Below, in pieces: positions 34,983 to 44,392 of a stretch of 45,858 bases of DNA. The notes under the pieces were generated by a model. It made no database searches. It had not been told where the DNA came from and worked only from the letters and a program-made list of their open reading frames with translations. A program made the position numbers and the translations under genes. Source of the DNA: a bacterium (GTDB lineage: Bacteria; Zixibacteria; MSB-5A5; WJJR01); assembly GCA_035559435.1 (NCBI GenBank), contig DATMBC010000055.1, positions 1 through 45,858 on the forward strand. Direction: 5' to 3'. The number at the start of each line of letters is the position of its first letter. The first letter of the stretch is position 1.

Positions 34983-37136
34983 ATGAACCCACTCCTCGCC
35001 ATGCTCAGCTTCACCGCCTCGTACTGGGTGTGGGGGCTCTTCGTGCTGTTGTTGGCGATGGCCGCGGCGTGGCTCTATTATCGGCGCACGATGCCGCCGC
35101 TGCGCTGGCCGGTGAAGTCGCCGCTTCTGGCGTTGCGAATCATCGCCGCGCTGGCGCTCTTTCTGGCGCTGGCCGAGGCGCTCTGGTCGGCCATCCGCGT
35201 CGAACAGGACCGACAGGAGATCGTCGTCCTCTTCGACCGTTCCGCCAGCATGGCGCAGCGCGATGACGCCGATGCCGATCGGTTGTCCCGCGCTGCCAGG
35301 TACTTAAAGGAACACCTCACCGGCCCGTTGGCGGACCGCGCCGAAATCGTGTCGCTTTACTTTGACGACCAGTTGCGCGATCCCGCCGACCCGCTGCCCG
35401 ATTCGCTGGGGACAGCCACCGCGATCGGCGACGCGCTCGAGCAACTGCGACGCCGTCCGGCCGGCGAAACAGCGCCCCGCGCCGCCGTGTTGCTCAGCGA
35501 TGGCGCCTCCAATCGCGGTATCGATCCGGCCAGCGTCGCCGCCCGTCTGGGATATCCGATCGTCAGCGTCGGCTTCGGCGCGCCGGGCGCGGCGCAGGCG
35601 CAGGTGGCTGCGCTGACCGCGCCGGAGGTCGTTTTCACCGGCAAAGCCTTCGAAGTCGCCGTCGATCTGCAGGGCGGAAGCGTCCCCGGAAACGTAACCG
35701 TGCGGATGTCGTCACGGGGACGGACCCTCGAGCAGAAGCAGGCGACCCTCGCCGGGCCGGGGCAGCGTCTGCCACTGACCTTGACCGGTCAATACGACAC
35801 ACCCGGCATGCACGATCTGCGCGTCGAACTGCTGGGCCCCGATGGCCAGGTGATCCCCGCCGCCGGCAAGACTGCCTTCATCAATGCGATGAAGGGGAAG
35901 TTGCGAGTTTTCCTCGTCGGATTCCGGCTCGATTGGGAGTATGGCGCGCTGCGCCGCTGGCTGTCGCGTCAGGAGCGGGTCGAACTGATCGAGTACATCG
36001 CCGGCCCCTCGGGCAAGGGCTCGATCCCCACCGGCTCGGAGTGGCAGTCAATCGATATCGCCATCCTGCTGCATCCCACGCGCGACCAACTGGCGCGCGA
36101 CTGGGCGCCGCATGTCGAGGCCATGTCGCAGTCGACCAAGGGCACGATTATCCTGCTCAACGACCAGTTCTCGCGTGGCACCTATGCGTTGCCACCGCCC
36201 CTCGAATTCGTTCAGGGCGGGCTGGCGTTCCCGATGGGCGAGTTTTCATCGGATCCGATGGCCACACGCCAGAATCACCCGCTGGTTCGTCTCGATCCCG
36301 CCAACACCTGGGAGGACACGCGCCGGCAGTGGACCACGCGTCCGCCTTGGTCGAGTCTTGTCCTCTTTGACACCCTGCCCGCTGATGCCGATGTCCTTGT
36401 CCGCGCCGCCGTGTCTCCCGGACGCGACGCCCCGGTCGTCTTCACCCGCCCGCTCAAGCGCGGCCGCGCGCTGATCGTGGCCGGCGCGCCGCTCTGGCGC
36501 TGGGCGATGGAGAATGCCGCCTCCGGATTGGCGCCCGAAGAGTACGAGCATTTCTGGGGCAATGCCCTGCGCTGGCTGACCCTCACCGATGATGCCGACC
36601 GACTGGCGGTGCGCACCGACTTGGATGTCTATCACGCCGGCGAGCCGATCAATCTCGATGGACTGGTCTACGACGAGGCCTACCGTTTCATCGACCGCGC
36701 CGAAGTCTCGGCCCGTATCTGGTCGGAAGAAGGACGCGACACCGTCCGTTTGGTTCTCAATCCCGGCGCCGGTGACCGATTTCAGGGCCAGGTGAGCGCC
36801 CTGCCGCCGGGGACCTATCGCTACGACGGCGTCGCCAAGGTCGAAGACCAGACCCTGCCGCTGTCGGGCGGGATGTTCCGTATCGAACCCTATGGTCTGG
36901 AGCAACGGTTCGCGTCGCTGGATGAGGGAACTCTGCGCGCCATTGCCCGTGAATCGGGCGGGCGGTACTATTCCGAGGATGAGCGCCCTGCCGTGCTCGA
37001 CTCGCTCGATCTGACGCCGGTCGAACGGGAACGCAAACTCGAGCTGGCGCTGGGCAATCACTGGCTGATCCTCACCATCTTCATCGCCGCGCTCTCGATC
37101 GAGTGGTTTGTCCGCCGCCGCAAACAACTCCTGTAG
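34983..37136 (+). CDS. Membrane protein with VWA domain (BatA/GATase1-like)
   Basis: A 717-residue inner-membrane protein. Two N-terminal membrane helices (about 10-28 and 45-62) and one at the C-terminus (LILTIFIAALSIEWFV) bracket a large periplasmic or cytosolic part. A von Willebrand A domain starts near residue 85, with MIDAS residues in VLFDRSASM and a later LLSDGASNRG. The middle region (about 295-520) has the layout of a class I glutamine-amidotransferase-like domain seen in related proteins, without a catalytic Cys that I can identify. Such proteins sit in uncharacterised membrane complexes. No MoxR ATPase or second VWA gene, their usual partners, is in the window. Confidence 0.78.
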   Translation: MNPLLAMLSFTASYWVWGLFVLLLAMAAAWLYYRRTMPPLRWPVKSPLLALRIIAALALFLALAEALWSAIRVEQDRQEIVVLFDRSASMAQRDDADADRLSRAARYLKEHLTGPLADRAEIVSLYFDDQLRDPADPLPDSLGTATAIGDALEQLRRRPAGETAPRAAVLLSDGASNRGIDPASVAARLGYPIVSVGFGAPGAAQAQVAALTAPEVVFTGKAFEVAVDLQGGSVPGNVTVRMSSRGRTLEQKQATLAGPGQRLPLTLTGQYDTPGMHDLRVELLGPDGQVIPAAGKTAFINAMKGKLRVFLVGFRLDWEYGALRRWLSRQERVELIEYIAGPSGKGSIPTGSEWQSIDIAILLHPTRDQLARDWAPHVEAMSQSTKGTIILLNDQFSRGTYALPPPLEFVQGGLAFPMGEFSSDPMATRQNHPLVRLDPANTWEDTRRQWTTRPPWSSLVLFDTLPADADVLVRAAVSPGRDAPVVFTRPLKRGRALIVAGAPLWRWAMENAASGLAPEEYEHFWGNALRWLTLTDDADRLAVRTDLDVYHAGEPINLDGLVYDEAYRFIDRAEVSARIWSEEGRDTVRLVLNPGAGDRFQGQVSALPPGTYRYDGVAKVEDQTLPLSGGMFRIEPYGLEQRFASLDEGTLRAIARESGGRYYSEDERPAVLDSLDLTPVERERKLELALGNHWLILTIFIAALSIEWFVRRRKQLL

Positions 37137-37177
37137 TCGCCGCTGCAGGGCACCCAGGACCCATCCCACACCAGTCT

Positions 37178-37209
37178 GTCACTCCGAGCGCAGCGAGGAG
37201 TCTGCTTTA
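37178..37209 (+). repeat. Dispersed repeat, copy 2 (CHSERSEE-type)
   Basis: A 32-base stretch beginning GTCACTCCGAGCGCAGCG. It matches the reverse complement of 5813-5844 at 26 of 32 positions. It lies in the 210-base gap before enolase, where no gene is seen. Confidence 0.6.
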
Positions 37210-37271
37210 TCCGCCACGCGCCGCGAAGCCGATTCCCGCCCGGGGTGTCACATTCCCGCGAAAATCATTGA

Positions 37272-38639
<1,368 letters not shown>

Positions 38640-38648
38640 GAATTCGGG

Positions 38649-38685
38649 GCCGCGGCCGCCGGAACAGGGAACCGGCGGCCGCGGC
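38649..38685 (+). terminator. Strong hairpin after eno
   Basis: A perfect 14-bp GC stem (38649-38662 with 38672-38685) with a 9-base loop, 10 bases after the eno stop. No U-tract follows. It may reduce read-through into ftsB or protect the eno mRNA end. Confidence 0.5.
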
Positions 38686-38719
38686 GCAACCCGTCACAAC
38701 GCACCTTCAGGGGGCAGGG

Positions 38720-39118
38720 ATGGCTTGGCTGTTTAACCGCAAAAAGCACGCCCGTCGCGCCAGCTATGTCACGATCCGCGAGTACACCTATTCCAGTCTG
38801 CCGCGCCCGGCGGAAAACAAGTGGTCGGCCAAGGCGAAGGTCGCTTTTGCCGCCACGGCGATGGCGGCGTTCCTGTATTTTCTGATCTCGGGCGACCTTG
38901 GGTTGCTCCGTCTACGGTCGCTGCACCAATTGCACGACCAACTGCGGGCCGAGGAACTGGCGCTGGCCGCCGAAGTCGTCGATCTCGACACCCGCAAACG
39001 CCTGCTGGAGACCGACACATTGTTCATCGAGCAGGTGGCCCGCAGCGAATTCAAACTCTCGCGCCCCGGCGAGACCGTCTATGAACTGGTCCCGCGTCCG
39101 GCGCACACAAAGAAGTAG
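38720..39118 (+). CDS. ftsB: Septum formation initiator FtsB/DivIC family
   Basis: A 132-residue bitopic protein of the divisome. A cytoplasmic N-terminal part of about 45 basic residues is followed by one membrane helix (FAATAMAAFLYFLI), then a coiled coil (LHQLHDQLRAEELALAAEVVDLDTRKRLLETD) and the end block VARSEFKLSRPGETVYEL. That block matches the conserved ARxxLGMxxPGExVY region of FtsB. The N-terminal extension is longer than in E. coli FtsB. AGGGGG at 38709-38714 supports the ATG at 38720. Context after eno agrees. Confidence 0.88.
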   Translation: MAWLFNRKKHARRASYVTIREYTYSSLPRPAENKWSAKAKVAFAATAMAAFLYFLISGDLGLLRLRSLHQLHDQLRAEELALAAEVVDLDTRKRLLETDTLFIEQVARSEFKLSRPGETVYELVPRPAHTKK

Positions 39119-39150
39119 CCGGCGATGTCCTCACCGCGAGCCCGCGCGCA

Positions 39151-39927
39151 ATGCCCGCCCCCGAAGTCACCGAAGCGATCTGCCTGACCGTTCAGAAATT
39201 CTCCGAGACCTCCAAGATCGCGGTGCTTTACACCCGCGCCTGGGGACGGATTTCGGTCATCGCCAAGGGAGCGTTCCGGCCCAAGTCGCAGTTCTGGGGG
39301 CACCTGGAGCCATTGGCCATCTCCGAGTGCGTGGTCTACAAGAAGCCCAAGGAGCAGATCTACCTTCTGTCCTCCTGCCGGGCGATTGTGCCCTGGGTGC
39401 CATTGACCGCCTCGCTGGCGCAGGCGGGATACGCCTTCGGCGTGGTCGAGTTTCTCTACCGTCACAGCTACGAGGAACGCGACCCCGCATTGTATGACCT
39501 CTCGCGCGCCGCGTTGATCTCATTGGCCCGTCTGCCCGATGACGCTCTGGCGCGGCAGTATTGGGGCTATCTGCTCGGGGCCCTGGATTGCCTGGGGTTC
39601 CGTCCCGAACTCGACCGCTGCACCACCTGCGGCCGCGAGCCCGCGCCGGACCAGACGGTGGTCTTCGATGCGGCCGCCGGGCGGGTCATCTGCCGCGATT
39701 GCCGTGAAGGCCGCGCCGAAGAGGCCCGTCCCCATCGCCTCGGCCCGGCCGCGCTGGCCGAGTTGCGCCGCCGCCAGAATAAGCCGATATTAGAACAAAG
39801 CGAGCCCGCATTGGAGAATGGCGCGCTGAACGACATCGCCGCGGCGGTCGAGGATTTCGCCCGGTACCATCTGGGCGGCACCCGAATCAAGTCGCTCGAT
39901 TTTGCCCGACGCATGGGCGCGGTATAG
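39151..39927 (+). CDS. recO: DNA repair protein RecO
   Basis: Recombination mediator that helps load RecA onto SSB-coated DNA; 258 residues. The N-terminal OB fold covers about 1-80 (EAICLTVQKFSETSKIAVLYTRAWGRI). A helical domain follows, with a zinc site made of CTTCG near residue 155 and CRDC 25 residues later. The C-terminal helix ends GTRIKSLDFARRM, matching the conserved RecO ending. It stands 33 bases after ftsB and upstream of glyS, with one foreign-looking gene in between. recO next to a glycyl-tRNA synthetase gene is common in Firmicutes. Confidence 0.93.
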   Translation: MPAPEVTEAICLTVQKFSETSKIAVLYTRAWGRISVIAKGAFRPKSQFWGHLEPLAISECVVYKKPKEQIYLLSSCRAIVPWVPLTASLAQAGYAFGVVEFLYRHSYEERDPALYDLSRAALISLARLPDDALARQYWGYLLGALDCLGFRPELDRCTTCGREPAPDQTVVFDAAAGRVICRDCREGRAEEARPHRLGPAALAELRRRQNKPILEQSEPALENGALNDIAAAVEDFARYHLGGTRIKSLDFARRMGAV

Positions 39928-39944
39928 ACGACTTTCCACTAATT

Positions 39945-39984
39945 GTCATCCTGAGCGATGGGTGGCCCTGACCTTGGTCAGGGC
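39945..39984 (+). repeat. Repeat fragment and palindrome at the left edge of islet A
   Basis: GTCATCCTGAGCGATG (39945-39960) resembles the first half of the dispersed repeat at 37178. It runs into a perfect 9-bp palindrome (GCCCTGACC and its complement, 39965-39984, 2-base loop). It lies between recO and the orphan gene, 14 bases before that gene's ATG. Confidence 0.5.
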
Positions 39985-39997
39985 TCGCGAAAGAACG

Positions 39998-40522
39998 ATG
40001 GAAACGACTGAGAAGATCGTAGAGGCATACGTTCGATACGTAAAGGGGTGGTTTACAATTCCGAACATCAAATGCAAGGGACAGAAGGAAATCGACTTAT
40101 TGGCAATTGATCCGAGAGCCAATGGCAGGATGTCGCGGTACCACATCGAAAGCGGAGTATCGATTTCGAAGTCCTACTCAGGACTAACCGATAAACCATT
40201 CTCGGTGGAGTTGTTAAAGCAGAGGGTCCAAAAGGCCGGGCAACGACGCACGCTCGGTTACTTCATTGAGTATAAGTTTGAGGATAGAAACGTGGTTGCA
40301 GCGCTCGCCGAGTACGGTTTTCAGCCGGGACAGTACCAGAGGGTAATCGTGACCTGGGGTTGGACGGATGGGGTGGATCAATCCGCAGCAAGAAGTGGGA
40401 TCCTGCTCTGGGATTTTCGAGACATCTTGAGAGAGATCGCGAAGCAGAGCCGGGCGGTCAGCGCGTACTTTGCTGATGACACGATGCGCACACTCCAATT
40501 GATGGCACGCACAACGAAGTGA
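39998..40522 (+). CDS. Orphan protein, possible PD-(D/E)XK nuclease-like fold
   Basis: A 174-residue cytosolic protein. The first half (IVEAYVRYVKGWFTIPNI, KEIDLLAIDPRA, YHIESGVSIS) has the order helix with Glu, strand with Asp, strand with Glu seen in restriction-like nucleases. The last motif reads ESG where an E-x-K is expected, so catalysis is doubtful. The second half (VIVTWGWTDGVDQ, GILLWDFRDILREIAK) also resembles such proteins. Codons are richer in A and T than in the flanking recO and glyS, which suggests transfer. It splits a recO-glyS pair. I recognise no named family. Confidence 0.6.
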   Translation: METTEKIVEAYVRYVKGWFTIPNIKCKGQKEIDLLAIDPRANGRMSRYHIESGVSISKSYSGLTDKPFSVELLKQRVQKAGQRRTLGYFIEYKFEDRNVVAALAEYGFQPGQYQRVIVTWGWTDGVDQSAARSGILLWDFRDILREIAKQSRAVSAYFADDTMRTLQLMARTTK

Positions 40523-40608
40523 CCTGGTTGAGCAGGCTTGTACCTGCATGCATTGCTCGGGATTGAGGCAATAATTTTCTGGTATTCTACCGACACCCCG
40601 GAGGACCT

Positions 40609-41958
40609 GTGGCATCACCGAAAGCCGACCCCTTGATGGAAAAGATCGTCTCCCTCTGCAAGCGCAGGGGCTTTGTCTTCCAGTCCTCCGAAATCTACGG
40701 AGGCCTCAACTCCTGCTGGGATTTCGGCCCGCTGGGGGTCGAACTCAAACGCAACATCAAGGACCACTGGTGGAAGACGATGACCCATCGCCGCGATGAC
40801 ATCGAGGGGATCGATGCCGCCATCCTCATGCATCCGCAGGTCTGGGTCACCTCCGGCCATGTCGCCGGCTTCACCGATCCGCTGGTCGATTGCAAAGAGT
40901 GCAAGGCGCGCTTCCGGCTCGACCAGATCGACGAGGCCGAGTGCGGCAGCCCGGCCTACAAGGGGCGCAAGGCCGCCAAGTGCCACGCCGAGGGCAAGTT
41001 CACCGAGCCGCGCAACTTCAATCTGATGTTCAAGACCTTCATGGGGCCGGTCGAGGAGGAGGCCGCGGTCGTGTATCTGCGTCCCGAGACCGCGCAGGGC
41101 ATCTACGTCAACTTTCTCAACGTCATGGGCCCGATGCGCCGCAAACCGCCGTTCGGCATCGCGCAGATCGGCAAGGCCTTCCGGAATGAGATTTCGCCCG
41201 GAAACTTCATTTTCCGCTCGCGCGAGTTCGAGCAGATGGAAATGCAGTACTTCATCGACCCCAGGGACGACCAGAAGTGGTTTGAGTATTGGAAGGAAGA
41301 ACGGCTGAAATTCTACCTCGATCTCGGCATCCGCCGCGAGAAACTGCGCTTCCACCAGCATGGCCCCGGTGAACTGGCGCACTATGCCAAGGACGCCTAC
41401 GACATCGAATACGAGTTCCCCTTCGGCTGGAAGGAATTCGAGGGCATCCACAACCGCACCGACTTCGACCTCGGCCGTCACAAGGAGGCCTCGGGCGTTG
41501 ATCTGTCCTACTTCGACGAGGAAACCCGCGAGCGCTATATCCCCTACATCATCGAGACCTCGGCCGGCGCCGACCGCACCACGTTGGTCTGCCTCGTGGA
41601 CGGCTACAAGGAGGAAGAGGTGAAAGGGGAGAAGCGGGTGGTGATTTCTTTAGACCCTCGCATCGCGCCGATCAAGGCGGCGATCTTCCCGTTGGTCAAC
41701 CGCGACGGCATGCCCGAAATCGCCATGAGGATCACCGAGGACCTGCGCACGAAATTCAAGGTCTTCTACGACGACAAGGGCGCGGTCGGCCGCCGCTACC
41801 GCCGCATGGACGAGGTCGGCACCCCGTTCTGCGTCACCGTCGACTCCCAGACCCTCGAAGACCAGACCGTGACGATCCGGGATCGTGACTCGATGGAGCA
41901 GGAGCGCATCAGCATGGCGAGGCTGGTGGAATACTTGGAAGCACGGGCTCGCTGTTGA
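40609..41958 (+). CDS. glyS: Glycine--tRNA ligase, single-chain dimeric type
   Basis: Class II synthetase that charges tRNA-Gly; 449 residues, the alpha2 type also used by Gram-positives, archaea and eukaryotes, not the alpha2beta2 type of proteobacteria. Class II motifs: PRNFNLMFKT, YLRPETAQGIYVNF, AQIGKAFRNEISPGNFIFRSREFEQMEMQ and SAGADRTTLVCL. The C-terminal anticodon-binding domain starts at DPRIAPIKAAIFPL. The start is a GTG at 40609, with GGAGG at 40600-40604. The gene product is full length. Confidence 0.96.
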   Translation: MASPKADPLMEKIVSLCKRRGFVFQSSEIYGGLNSCWDFGPLGVELKRNIKDHWWKTMTHRRDDIEGIDAAILMHPQVWVTSGHVAGFTDPLVDCKECKARFRLDQIDEAECGSPAYKGRKAAKCHAEGKFTEPRNFNLMFKTFMGPVEEEAAVVYLRPETAQGIYVNFLNVMGPMRRKPPFGIAQIGKAFRNEISPGNFIFRSREFEQMEMQYFIDPRDDQKWFEYWKEERLKFYLDLGIRREKLRFHQHGPGELAHYAKDAYDIEYEFPFGWKEFEGIHNRTDFDLGRHKEASGVDLSYFDEETRERYIPYIIETSAGADRTTLVCLVDGYKEEEVKGEKRVVISLDPRIAPIKAAIFPLVNRDGMPEIAMRITEDLRTKFKVFYDDKGAVGRRYRRMDEVGTPFCVTVDSQTLEDQTVTIRDRDSMEQERISMARLVEYLEARARC

Positions 41959-41959
41959 T

Positions 41960-41983
41960 GTCGTTCTGAGTCGCCGTAAGGTC
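41960..41983 (+). repeat. Repeat fragment at the left edge of islet B
   Basis: GTCGTTCTGAG (41960-41970), followed by TCGCCGTAAGGTC, resembles the beginning of the dispersed repeat copies at 37178 and 39945. It lies directly after the glyS stop. The match is short and could be chance. The remaining bases to 42063 hold no gene. Confidence 0.35.
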
Positions 41984-42063
41984 TTGGTGCCCATGGGGGT
42001 ACGGCCATTGCCGGGTGTATTGCTTCTGTGGATTTGGAACCTGCGGGGTTGGAACCTATTGCT

Positions 42064-42762
42064 GTGAACGGTATATTTTACTGTAGACGTGCGGCAAGGA
42101 GGAAAACCATAGAACTCAACTTCGCATCAGTGGTCTGTGTGGGGCGATTCAATCCCGCAATTCTTACGCCGCACTTCCTAAAGGACGTCTGCGGACTTCA
42201 AACTCCATTCGAACCAGAGGGACAAACCGCACCAGTAGCGTCTCAGATAAGTTTCGGAGAGTTACAGTTCTATGTCGATCTGACTAAATTTCAAATTCGT
42301 TTGGATCGCCCAAGGGACCTCCAACCTCCACCATTCCTCGAAGTGGGCGCGAGGTACTTAAAAGTACTGGGATATACGCCATTGGATCGAGTCGGATTGA
42401 ATGTGAACTTCAATGTCGATGTGGGCTCACCAGAGCAATTCAGTGTCCAATCAGCCATGCAGGAGTTCGGACGTCTCTCACCAAGTTTTCATACGCCAGT
42501 GCTATTCTCAGCTACAGTGGGATTCTTAAGCACGAGCAACGCAGTACTTGTCGAAAATGACCTTCGTTGGCAGTTGAATGACCACAAGAGTCTCAGACTC
42601 CAACTCAATCGGAAGCAGAGTACGAGGTTCGCCTGTAATTTAAATCTGGAGACCATCGGGTTGGATAAAGATAGATCAAGAATTGATGCGATCATTACGG
42701 ACTTTGTGCTCTTCTCAGAACTAGTTCCACTTGTTTCCACTCACTTGGAGGAAAGACGATGA
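42064..42762 (+). CDS. Orphan protein, first gene of the islet B cassette
   Basis: A 232-residue protein if read from the GTG at 42064; another GTG lies at 42028. Neither has a ribosome site. A perfect AAGGAGG at 42096-42102 instead points to an in-frame ATA at 42109, giving 217 residues from IELNFASVV. The protein is predicted alpha/beta with long strands (SFGELQFYVDLTKFQIRLD, LGYTPLDRVGLNVNFNVD) and no membrane segment. There is a faint resemblance to TIGR04255-type proteins, which I would not rely on. Base composition is more AT-rich than the neighbours. It overlaps the next gene by 4 bases (ATGA), so the cassette is translationally coupled. Confidence 0.65.
   Translation: MNGIFYCRRAARRKTIELNFASVVCVGRFNPAILTPHFLKDVCGLQTPFEPEGQTAPVASQISFGELQFYVDLTKFQIRLDRPRDLQPPPFLEVGARYLKVLGYTPLDRVGLNVNFNVDVGSPEQFSVQSAMQEFGRLSPSFHTPVLFSATVGFLSTSNAVLVENDLRWQLNDHKSLRLQLNRKQSTRFACNLNLETIGLDKDRSRIDAIITDFVLFSELVPLVSTHLEERR
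42096..42102 (+). promoter_or_regulatory. Perfect Shine-Dalgarno site before an ATA codon
   Basis: AAGGAGG, then a 6-base spacer, then ATA (42109-42111) in the frame of the 42064-42762 gene. Spacing and sequence are ideal. It implies either initiation at ATA, or an ATG-to-ATA change or sequencing error. Confidence 0.55.
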
Positions 42763-43349
42763 AGGACAGAATCCACACAAGTGAGACCACTCCTTCCACT
42801 CCGGATCGGCAGCGGGCCAGCCGAGTGCAAATTCACTCGCTTGGCTGGCATCCAGCCCTTAATTCGCGCAGTGTGATTGTCAGCACCTCTTCAGCGGGAC
42901 TGCGCTCGCCCGACTCAGAGCCTGGAATACTGGCGGCTTACAACGATGCGCTACAGGCGACCTCCTATGAGGACTTGTTTGACTTGTCTAGCCTCCGGAT
43001 CCACGACTCAATTGTGACGATGAGTGCAATCACGGCGGACCTGCAGCCAATTAGTCAAAGCCAAGAGCTGCCGGCCAGGGTGGCCGCTTATGTCGGGGTT
43101 CGTAGATTGTGGGGCGAGATAGCGCTTTCCAAGTCACTTGTGCGAAAACACTTTCAGAATGTGTGGAGTGAGCACTTCACGATGGAAGCAGATCCAGAAA
43201 GTGCCGAAGTCTGGATTCTGCATTCCTTTACGACAATGGGCGAAGTTACAGATGTCGCGCTCGCGCACAAAGAGTATAGTTCTGAATGGACACGCGAAGT
43301 ATCGTGGCCAAAGTGTGATTACATCCGCCTATCCTTTAATATTGTGTGA
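42759..43349 (+). CDS. Orphan protein, second gene of the islet B cassette
   Basis: A 196-residue soluble protein starting at ATG 42759, inside the stop of the previous gene, with GGAGGAAAGACG upstream as ribosome site. The N-terminal 60 residues are polar and Ser/Thr-rich. The rest is mixed alpha/beta (YEDLFDLSSLRIHDSIVTM, SAEVWILHSFTTMGEV). No family is recognised and no catalytic motif is clear. The stop overlaps a possible start of the HEPN-like gene. Codon use is AT-richer than the surrounding housekeeping genes. Confidence 0.65.
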   Translation: MKDRIHTSETTPSTPDRQRASRVQIHSLGWHPALNSRSVIVSTSSAGLRSPDSEPGILAAYNDALQATSYEDLFDLSSLRIHDSIVTMSAITADLQPISQSQELPARVAAYVGVRRLWGEIALSKSLVRKHFQNVWSEHFTMEADPESAEVWILHSFTTMGEVTDVALAHKEYSSEWTREVSWPKCDYIRLSFNIV

Positions 43350-43812
43350 GTCGAATCACTTGGAGCCAACCGAATTTCAGAAGCTAGGCGAGGACCTAGC
43401 GAAGAAACCTCTTCCTGCGGCGATAAGAAGCGCTGTCAGCAGAGGCTACTATGGGGCGTTTCATTCATGTTCGAGATTCCTGAATAGCATCAATATACCC
43501 GTCGTGGCGAATTCGGGAGCGCACGGCACAATCCGAAATCTACTCCACAACTGCGGGGACACGGAGTTACGCACAGCGGCGAAGCAGCTTGCGGACCTGC
43601 ACAGTGCGAGAATACGTGCCGACTACCGACTCGACGATGATCGAGCGGATGACGCAAAGACCGCCGCTGCGTTACTGATCACGTCGCGCGGGATCATAGA
43701 GTGCGCAGCTAGTTGCCACGACGAAAACCGGCGTCGTCGTGTATTCGCGGCGATCAATCGTTACCGCAAGAAGATTTCCTCTCAGAACCTCGATACCGGT
43801 ACAGATGCCTAG
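43342..43812 (+). CDS. HEPN-like protein, third gene of the islet B cassette
   Basis: About 156 residues. After a short lead comes a helical bundle with HEPN hallmarks: SAVSRGYYGAFHSCSRFL, GAHGTIRNLLHN, and ADLHSARIRADYRLDD, where the R-x-x-ADY element stands in the usual Rx4-6H helix. That His is not obvious, so ribonuclease activity is uncertain. HEPN proteins are common toxins or effectors in defence and toxin-antitoxin pairs. The start is unclear: TTG 43342 overlaps the previous stop and TTG 43360 is an alternative; neither has a good ribosome site. It ends 1 base from the convergent next gene. Confidence 0.68.
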   Translation: MCESNHLEPTEFQKLGEDLAKKPLPAAIRSAVSRGYYGAFHSCSRFLNSINIPVVANSGAHGTIRNLLHNCGDTELRTAAKQLADLHSARIRADYRLDDDRADDAKTAAALLITSRGIIECAASCHDENRRRRVFAAINRYRKKISSQNLDTGTDA

Positions 43813-43813
43813 A

Positions 43814-44380
43814 CTAAGCTAACCCCGCCCGCTCATACCGCACCTGCACCAATCCGTTCGCGTAACTTTTCGTGCCCACAAGCGTCCATCGGCTTTCCGG
43901 GACATCCGCGCCGAAGAGGGGGATGCCCTGGCCGAGCAGCGTGGGAATCAGCGTGAGCGTCATGTCGTCGACCAGGCCCGCGGCCAGCCCCTGACGCACC
44001 GTCTGGCCGCCGTCGAGGTAGATGCGCCGCACTCCTTCGCGTCCCAGCGTCTCGACCAGGTCGGTCAGCGATCCCGCATAGGCCGTCTCATTGTGTTTTG
44101 ATGTCACGGGACGGTGCGTGAGCACGATCATCCGCGTGTCGCCATAAAGCCAGGTGTCGAACGACAACGCCAGATCGTAGGTGTTACGGCCCATGACGAT
44201 CGCGTCGACCGTGTCGAAGAAGTCCTTGAACCCGTAGTCCTCGTTGCCCGGGTCCTCATACCGCATCAGCCAGTCGATCCCTCCGTCGGCGCGCGCGATG
44301 AATCCATCCAGACTCACCGCGAGGAAGACCGAGACCCGAAGACGAAGCAATTGTGGGTTGGCACTGCTCTGCTGCATCAT
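43814..44380 (-). CDS. Dihydrofolate reductase family (RibD C-terminal-like) protein
   Basis: A 188-residue NADPH-dependent reductase fold. Seen: RVSVFLAVSLDGFIARADG at the start, DAIVMGRNTYDLAL, IVLTHRP, the IYLDGGQTVRQGL loop and LTLIPTLLGQGIPLF near the end. These are the marks of the RibD C-terminal/YyaP group, whose substrates are mostly unknown. It is probably cotranscribed with the glycosylase gene upstream on the - strand, across the inverted repeat at 44393. A second Met follows the first directly. Confidence 0.88.
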   Translation of the reverse strand: MMQQSSANPQLLRLRVSVFLAVSLDGFIARADGGIDWLMRYEDPGNEDYGFKDFFDTVDAIVMGRNTYDLALSFDTWLYGDTRMIVLTHRPVTSKHNETAYAGSLTDLVETLGREGVRRIYLDGGQTVRQGLAAGLVDDMTLTLIPTLLGQGIPLFGADVPESRWTLVGTKSYANGLVQVRYERAGLA

Positions 44381-44392
44381 CTCATCACCAAT

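Noticed and set aside
43138-43360. A frameshift joining the second and third genes of the islet B cassette into one protein
   Set aside because: The two overlap as a normal stop/start pair, and the third protein is a complete HEPN-sized unit. No slippery sequence is evident, although the weak start keeps this open.
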